Shown here one piece after another: positions 5,797 to 8,987 of a stretch of DNA of 8,987 nt. Made by a program: the position numbers and the translations under genes. The DNA is from CAZEGV01 sp964511645 (GTDB lineage: Bacteria; Bacteroidota; Bacteroidia; Cytophagales; JAAEPT01): assembly GCA_964511645.1 (NCBI GenBank), contig CAZEGV010000085.1, positions 1 to 8,987 of the forward strand, read 5' to 3'. Every line of letters begins with the position of its first letter. The first letter of the stretch is position 1. Under the pieces are notes generated by a model, which was not told the DNA's origin, searched no databases, and saw only the letters and a program-made list of their open reading frames with translations.

Positions 5797-7094
5797 TGAC
5801 ATTCCTTGACATTTTTAATATCGGGATAAACGGCGTACTCAGAAATGCATTAGTAGGCACTATTTTATTATCTATCAGCTCTAGTATTGTTGGCACTTTT
5901 ACATTACTTCGCAAGCAATCGCTTATCGCAGACGTAATTTCTCACTCCGTATTACCTGGGATTTGTGTCGGATTCATTGTTCATAATGAGCGAAACCTAC
6001 TTATCATCTTACTCTTTGCAGCCCTTACAGGCTGGATTTCTACTTTGTTTGTAGAGTGGATAAAGAGACATCCCAAAATCACTTCTGACACCGCATCAGC
6101 CATTACCCTATCTTCCTTTTTTGGGATTGGCGTAATGTTATTGCTATACATCATCAATTCTCCTTCTTTAGAAATAAAATCTGGTATCAGCAGTTTCTTG
6201 TATGGCTCTGTAATTGGAATCTCAAATACCGACATTCACATCTTTGCTATTATCGTAGTCGCATTAATCGTTATTGTTTATGTTTTTTATCGTGGCTTAA
6301 TAGTTTTCACTTTTGATGAGCGTTTTGCACAAAGTATTGGGATTCCTGTTTCTTTTCTTAAAATAGTCCTATCAATTATCACCGTCATTGCTATCGTAAT
6401 AGGTATACAGGCAGTAGGAGTTATTCTTATTGCGGCATTACTCATCACACCCGCAGTCATCGCTAGGTTCTGGACACATCGCATATCACACCTTATTTTT
6501 ATCGCTTGTGGGGCAGGAGTTCTAGGTGCTGTCATAGGTGTAGAGCGTTCCTATCAAATGGAAGTTCCTACAGGACCATGGATTGTTTTCACACTCTCTT
6601 GTTTAGCATTACTAAGTTTTCTTTTTTCCACAAAATCAGGACTTATTCCTAAATACATTTGTAGGTATCAATCTCGTAAGCGAATGACTCAAGAAGACTT
6701 ACTCAAAGCACTTTATCACCACAAAAAAAGAACTGATAGCTATCAATTTAATACAGAGACAGCCTCTTCCTTCAAATCAAAACTTGGTCACTCAAAAACA
6801 TTATCCGTACTTAAAGCCTTACAAAAACAACGATACATCTCCTTATCTGAAAAAACTTGGACACTATCTGAACACGGTTACCAAAAGGGGAAAAGACTAG
6901 TCAAACTACACCGACTATGGGAAGTATACCTCACCAAGCACCTTAACATAAAAGTAGACCACGTACATGAAGATGCTGATTCTATAGAACATATCATCAC
7001 ACCAGAAATAGAAAAACAACTGGAAGAGTACCTAGGAAAACCCGAGACAGACCCTCATAACCAAAAAATACCCTACAGAAATGATGAATCCTGA
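5796..7094 (+). CDS. Metal ABC transporter permease fused to a C-terminal DtxR/MntR-like domain
   Basis: This 432-residue inner-membrane protein joins an ABC-3 type permease to a metal-sensor domain. Residues 1 to about 280 hold eight or nine hydrophobic segments and the family motifs LLRKQSLIADVISHSVLPG (37-55) and VGVILIAALLITPA (207-220). After the last segment, several Lys and Arg (280-296) indicate a cytoplasmic C-terminus. Residues about 297-427 (from 6684) look like a whole DtxR/MntR: a winged helix (about 298-360, ending in TWTLSEHG), then the dimerisation and metal-binding part with LVKLHRLWE (368-376), VHEDADSIEHII (390-401) and EIEKQLEEYLG (404-414). It likely helps form the metal channel while its tail senses cytosolic metal or binds DNA; the tail's role is inference. 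I believe such fusions exist in related bacteria but could not check. Overlaps are 1 nt upstream and 14 nt downstream. Confidence 0.92.
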   Translation: MTFLDIFNIGINGVLRNALVGTILLSISSSIVGTFTLLRKQSLIADVISHSVLPGICVGFIVHNERNLLIILLFAALTGWISTLFVEWIKRHPKITSDTASAITLSSFFGIGVMLLLYIINSPSLEIKSGISSFLYGSVIGISNTDIHIFAIIVVALIVIVYVFYRGLIVFTFDERFAQSIGIPVSFLKIVLSIITVIAIVIGIQAVGVILIAALLITPAVIARFWTHRISHLIFIACGAGVLGAVIGVERSYQMEVPTGPWIVFTLSCLALLSFLFSTKSGLIPKYICRYQSRKRMTQEDLLKALYHHKKRTDSYQFNTETASSFKSKLGHSKTLSVLKALQKQRYISLSEKTWTLSEHGYQKGKRLVKLHRLWEVYLTKHLNIKVDHVHEDADSIEHIITPEIEKQLEEYLGKPETDPHNQKIPYRNDES

Positions 7095-7938
7095 ATATTG
7101 GGTAATAATTATCGGGTGTATGGTAGCGATACCATGTAGTATACTTGGATGCTTTCTCGTCTTGCGAAAAAGCGTAATGGTAAGTGATGCCATCGCTCAC
7201 TCCGTACTACCAGGAATTGTAATTGCTTATCTCATCACCGAATCAAGAGACAGTTTTGCGATGTTTATCGGTGCCTCTCTATTTGGTATACTCACCACTT
7301 TCTTAATAGAAATGATTTCTCAAAAATCGTCTATCCAAAAAGATGCTTCAATCGGAATCGTTTACACACTATTATTTTCTATCGGAGTTATCCTCATATC
7401 CTTAAACTCTGTAAATATCGACATGGATCCAGAACACATACTATACGGAGAGATACTATTAACCCCATTCAACCAATGGTACACAGACTCGGGGCTTTGC
7501 CTAGGACCTAAAAGCATTTGGACGCTTGGCATCATTAACATTATCGTAATCGGAACTATCTCTATGTTTTTCCGTTACTTTAGCATCACCAGTTTCGATA
7601 GTAAATACGCTACAAGCATTGGTATCTCAGCTATTGTTTGGCATTACTCGCTCATGAGTCTTGTCTCGTTTACGACAATTGGTGCTTTTGATTCTGTAGG
7701 AGCAATTTTAGTAATTGCCTTTATTGCGATACCTTCCACCACAGCCCATTTATTAACAAAATCACTTAAAAAGATGATTCTACTAAGTATTATCATTGGA
7801 GTTACCGCTGTCATTATCGGACTTAAAATCAATATTTTAATTAACTCATCTGCCAGTGGTAGCATTACCGTAGCCATGCTTGGAATCTTTTTGGCTGTAT
7901 TTTTGTATACTAGTTATATAAAAAAGAACTTATTATGA
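7081..7938 (+). CDS. Metal ABC transporter permease, second subunit
   Basis: This 285-residue ABC-3 family inner-membrane protein probably pairs with the fused permease to form the channel. It has about eight hydrophobic segments, with LRKSVMVSDAIAHSVLPG (28-45) matching the same region of its partner. MDPEHILYGEIL (115-126) and VGAILVIAFIAIPSTTAHLL (206-225) are typical of Mn/Zn/Fe permeases. It has no DtxR-like extension and ends soon after the last membrane segment with a short basic tail (YIKKNLL). The start lies 14 nt inside the preceding gene; Met1 and Met2 are adjacent, so the exact start is open. It overlaps the next gene by 4 nt (ATGA). Having two different permease genes resembles the TroC/TroD arrangement rather than single-permease zinc systems. 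Confidence 0.94.
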   Translation: MMNPEYWVIIIGCMVAIPCSILGCFLVLRKSVMVSDAIAHSVLPGIVIAYLITESRDSFAMFIGASLFGILTTFLIEMISQKSSIQKDASIGIVYTLLFSIGVILISLNSVNIDMDPEHILYGEILLTPFNQWYTDSGLCLGPKSIWTLGIINIIVIGTISMFFRYFSITSFDSKYATSIGISAIVWHYSLMSLVSFTTIGAFDSVGAILVIAFIAIPSTTAHLLTKSLKKMILLSIIIGVTAVIIGLKINILINSSASGSITVAMLGIFLAVFLYTSYIKKNLL

Positions 7939-8429
7939 AAAATATACGAATACACCTACTATTTATGCTTGTGATTGGGCTATTCGCATCATTTATTAGT
8001 ATCACACATAGCACAGAAAAATCAATTGAAGAAAAAATTAAGTGGGTAAAGTTAGAAGAGCTAGCAGAACTTCAAACCAAAGAACAACGCCCTATCATGA
8101 TTGATATGTACACCGACTGGTGTGGATATTGCAAATTAATGGATCGTAACACTTTCTCAAAAGAAAAAGTAGTTAGCTATATAAACAAGAATTTTTACGC
8201 CGTCAAATTTAATGCAGAATCTACACACACACATAAATTCTTTAATCAAAAATTTGCATCCACAGGCAAAACGCACACCTTTACTAGAGCATACCTAAGA
8301 TCTGGAGGATATCCTACCATTATTTACTTTGACAGCAAGGGCAATAAGGTTGGAGAAAAAGCTGGATACAAACCTGCTAAAACATTACTTAAAGAACTTT
8401 CTACAATACTTGAAAGAACAAAGAAGTAA
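7935..8429 (+). CDS. Secreted thioredoxin-fold protein (CGYC)
   Basis: This 164-residue protein is a probable periplasmic thiol-disulfide oxidoreductase. It begins with a hydrophobic signal segment (about 5-24), and no lipobox Cys is present, so it is either soluble in the periplasm or held by an uncleaved anchor. The thioredoxin core starts near residue 36. The active site is DWCGYC (61-66), and the cis-proline loop is GGYPT (124-128, Pro127). Between them is a longer insert (about 95-120) that includes His97, His99 and His114. The ATGA overlap with the permease gene and the terminator right after it make it the last gene of the metal operon. Its task is unknown; keeping thiols reduced in the transport lipoproteins or protecting against oxidative stress linked to metal supply are guesses. 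Confidence 0.85.
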   Translation: MKNIRIHLLFMLVIGLFASFISITHSTEKSIEEKIKWVKLEELAELQTKEQRPIMIDMYTDWCGYCKLMDRNTFSKEKVVSYINKNFYAVKFNAESTHTHKFFNQKFASTGKTHTFTRAYLRSGGYPTIIYFDSKGNKVGEKAGYKPAKTLLKELSTILERTKK

Positions 8430-8452
8430 CATATTATAAAACTACACCTTTC

Positions 8453-8489
8453 AAAAGGAAAACCCTCATACTAGGGTTTTCCTTTTTTT
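8453..8489 (+). terminator. Intrinsic terminator of the metal importer operon
   Basis: AAAAGGAAAACCCT (8453-8466) and AGGGTTTTCCTTTT (8473-8486) form a perfect 14-bp stem with the 6-nt loop CATACT, running into a T tract that ends at 8489. It starts 23 nt after the stop codon of the thioredoxin-fold gene. On the other strand the stem also ends in four T, so weak termination of leftward transcripts is possible. Confidence 0.92.
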
Positions 8490-8533
8490 ATTTATTAAAA
8501 TGTTAAAAGATTAGGGCAATCCTCTACTCTTCA

Positions 8534-8836
8534 TTACGCTACGCTTCTTTCGAGACTAAAAAAAACATATTGTTCTAGTTGTTTGTTGATGACTAAACAC
8601 AACTTTTCATAGGCATTAGTTCTGAATCGACTAATTGTACTATGGTCTGAGAATATATCTTCCATGCTCATAATACTAAATAATAATCTATCATTGATTC
8701 TATCTTCTAATTCATACCATGTACCTAACAAACAGGCTTTAATTTTTCTTGCTCTTGGCTTTGCAGATAGTACCTGCAAAGCTTTGTTGAGCAGTTTTTT
8801 TTTTACATAGTAAAAGATACAAGAAAATACAATCAA
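8534..8836 (-). pseudogene. Decayed N-terminal fragment of an IS5-type transposase
   Basis: The conceptual product resembles the N-terminal part of IS5-group DDE transposases: KACLLGTWYELEDRINDRLLF and DHSTISRFR, followed by AYEKLCLVINKQLEQ, correspond to the family's LLLGTWY..SD, RINDRLSF, PDHSTISRFR and INKQLE blocks. Spacing is shorter than I expect for the family, for example several residues seem missing between TWYEL and EDRIND, which suggests in-frame deletions. No ATG is available at the front (only TTG at 8836, with an in-frame stop 15 nt upstream), and the frame ends before any catalytic DDE residue. No terminal inverted repeats or target duplication were found. It is therefore a relic and cannot encode an active transposase. 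The family assignment is from memory of motifs and is moderately sure. Confidence 0.62.
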
Positions 8837-8956
8837 CTTAAAATAGCCTTACTCGATTTATTATCAAACAATTACCAAAAACAACTACGTTTCGTGTAAA
8901 ATCAAATACCGCTAGGTTACTTTTTCATATAATAACATATCTGTCCGAAAGTTTTT

Positions 8957-8975
8957 GAAAATCATTCTCATTTAC
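8957..8975. promoter_or_regulatory. Weak Fur-box-like sequence
   Basis: GAAAATCATTCTCATTTAC agrees with the classical 19-bp Fur consensus at 13 positions by my count. It lies in a 151-nt AT-rich stretch without a gene at the right edge, so any controlled gene would start beyond the window. In AT-rich DNA such partial matches are not rare. Confidence 0.25.
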
Positions 8976-8987
8976 ATGTAACAGTCA

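Noticed and set aside
8837..8987. Possible terminal inverted repeat or further transposase sequence right of the relic
   Set aside because: An in-frame stop occurs 15 nt upstream of the TTG, no matching end was found near 8510-8533, and no family motif is readable in this stretch.

Overview
The window is AT-rich DNA that looks like a member of the Bacteroidota. The evidence is three promoter -7 boxes of the TAnnTTTG type, the lack of Shine-Dalgarno sequences before the starts (A/T-rich leaders instead), lipoprotein signals ending in Phe/Ser-Cys, and protein styles typical of that phylum. I cannot name a genus.

Left part (1-2940). After about 390 bases with no gene but an imperfect palindromic repeat, three genes run leftward in transcription order: an FKBP-type peptidyl-prolyl isomerase of SlyD type with a His-rich tail, a GT-B glycosyltransferase of the glycogen synthase type, and shikimate dehydrogenase (aroE). 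The last two overlap by 4 nt, and the first two are 30 nt apart, so they are probably one transcription unit of housekeeping genes.

Centre (2941-8490). A divergent intergenic region leads rightward into a metal-ion ABC importer operon: two tandem paralogous TroA/ZnuA-type binding lipoproteins, an ATPase, a permease whose C-terminus is a complete DtxR/MntR-like metal-sensor domain, a second permease, and a secreted thioredoxin-fold protein. From the second binding protein onward, neighbouring genes overlap by 14, 1, 14 and 4 nt. A strong intrinsic terminator closes the operon. The logic is that a lipoprotein captures Mn2+ (or Zn2+/Fe2+) in the periplasm, the two permeases and the ATPase move it inward, and the cytoplasmic DtxR-like domain may sense the internal metal level. 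The first binding protein has lost the Asp expected as fourth metal ligand, while the second keeps the full His-His-His-Asp set and has its own candidate promoter with a 14-bp palindrome between the promoter boxes.

Right edge (8491-8987). There is a decayed N-terminal fragment of an IS5-type transposase on the minus strand, then AT-rich DNA with a weak Fur-box-like sequence near the end.

The most notable points are the permease-DtxR fusion, the ligand loss in one of two tandem binding proteins, and the inverted repeats placed at both promoters of the operon.
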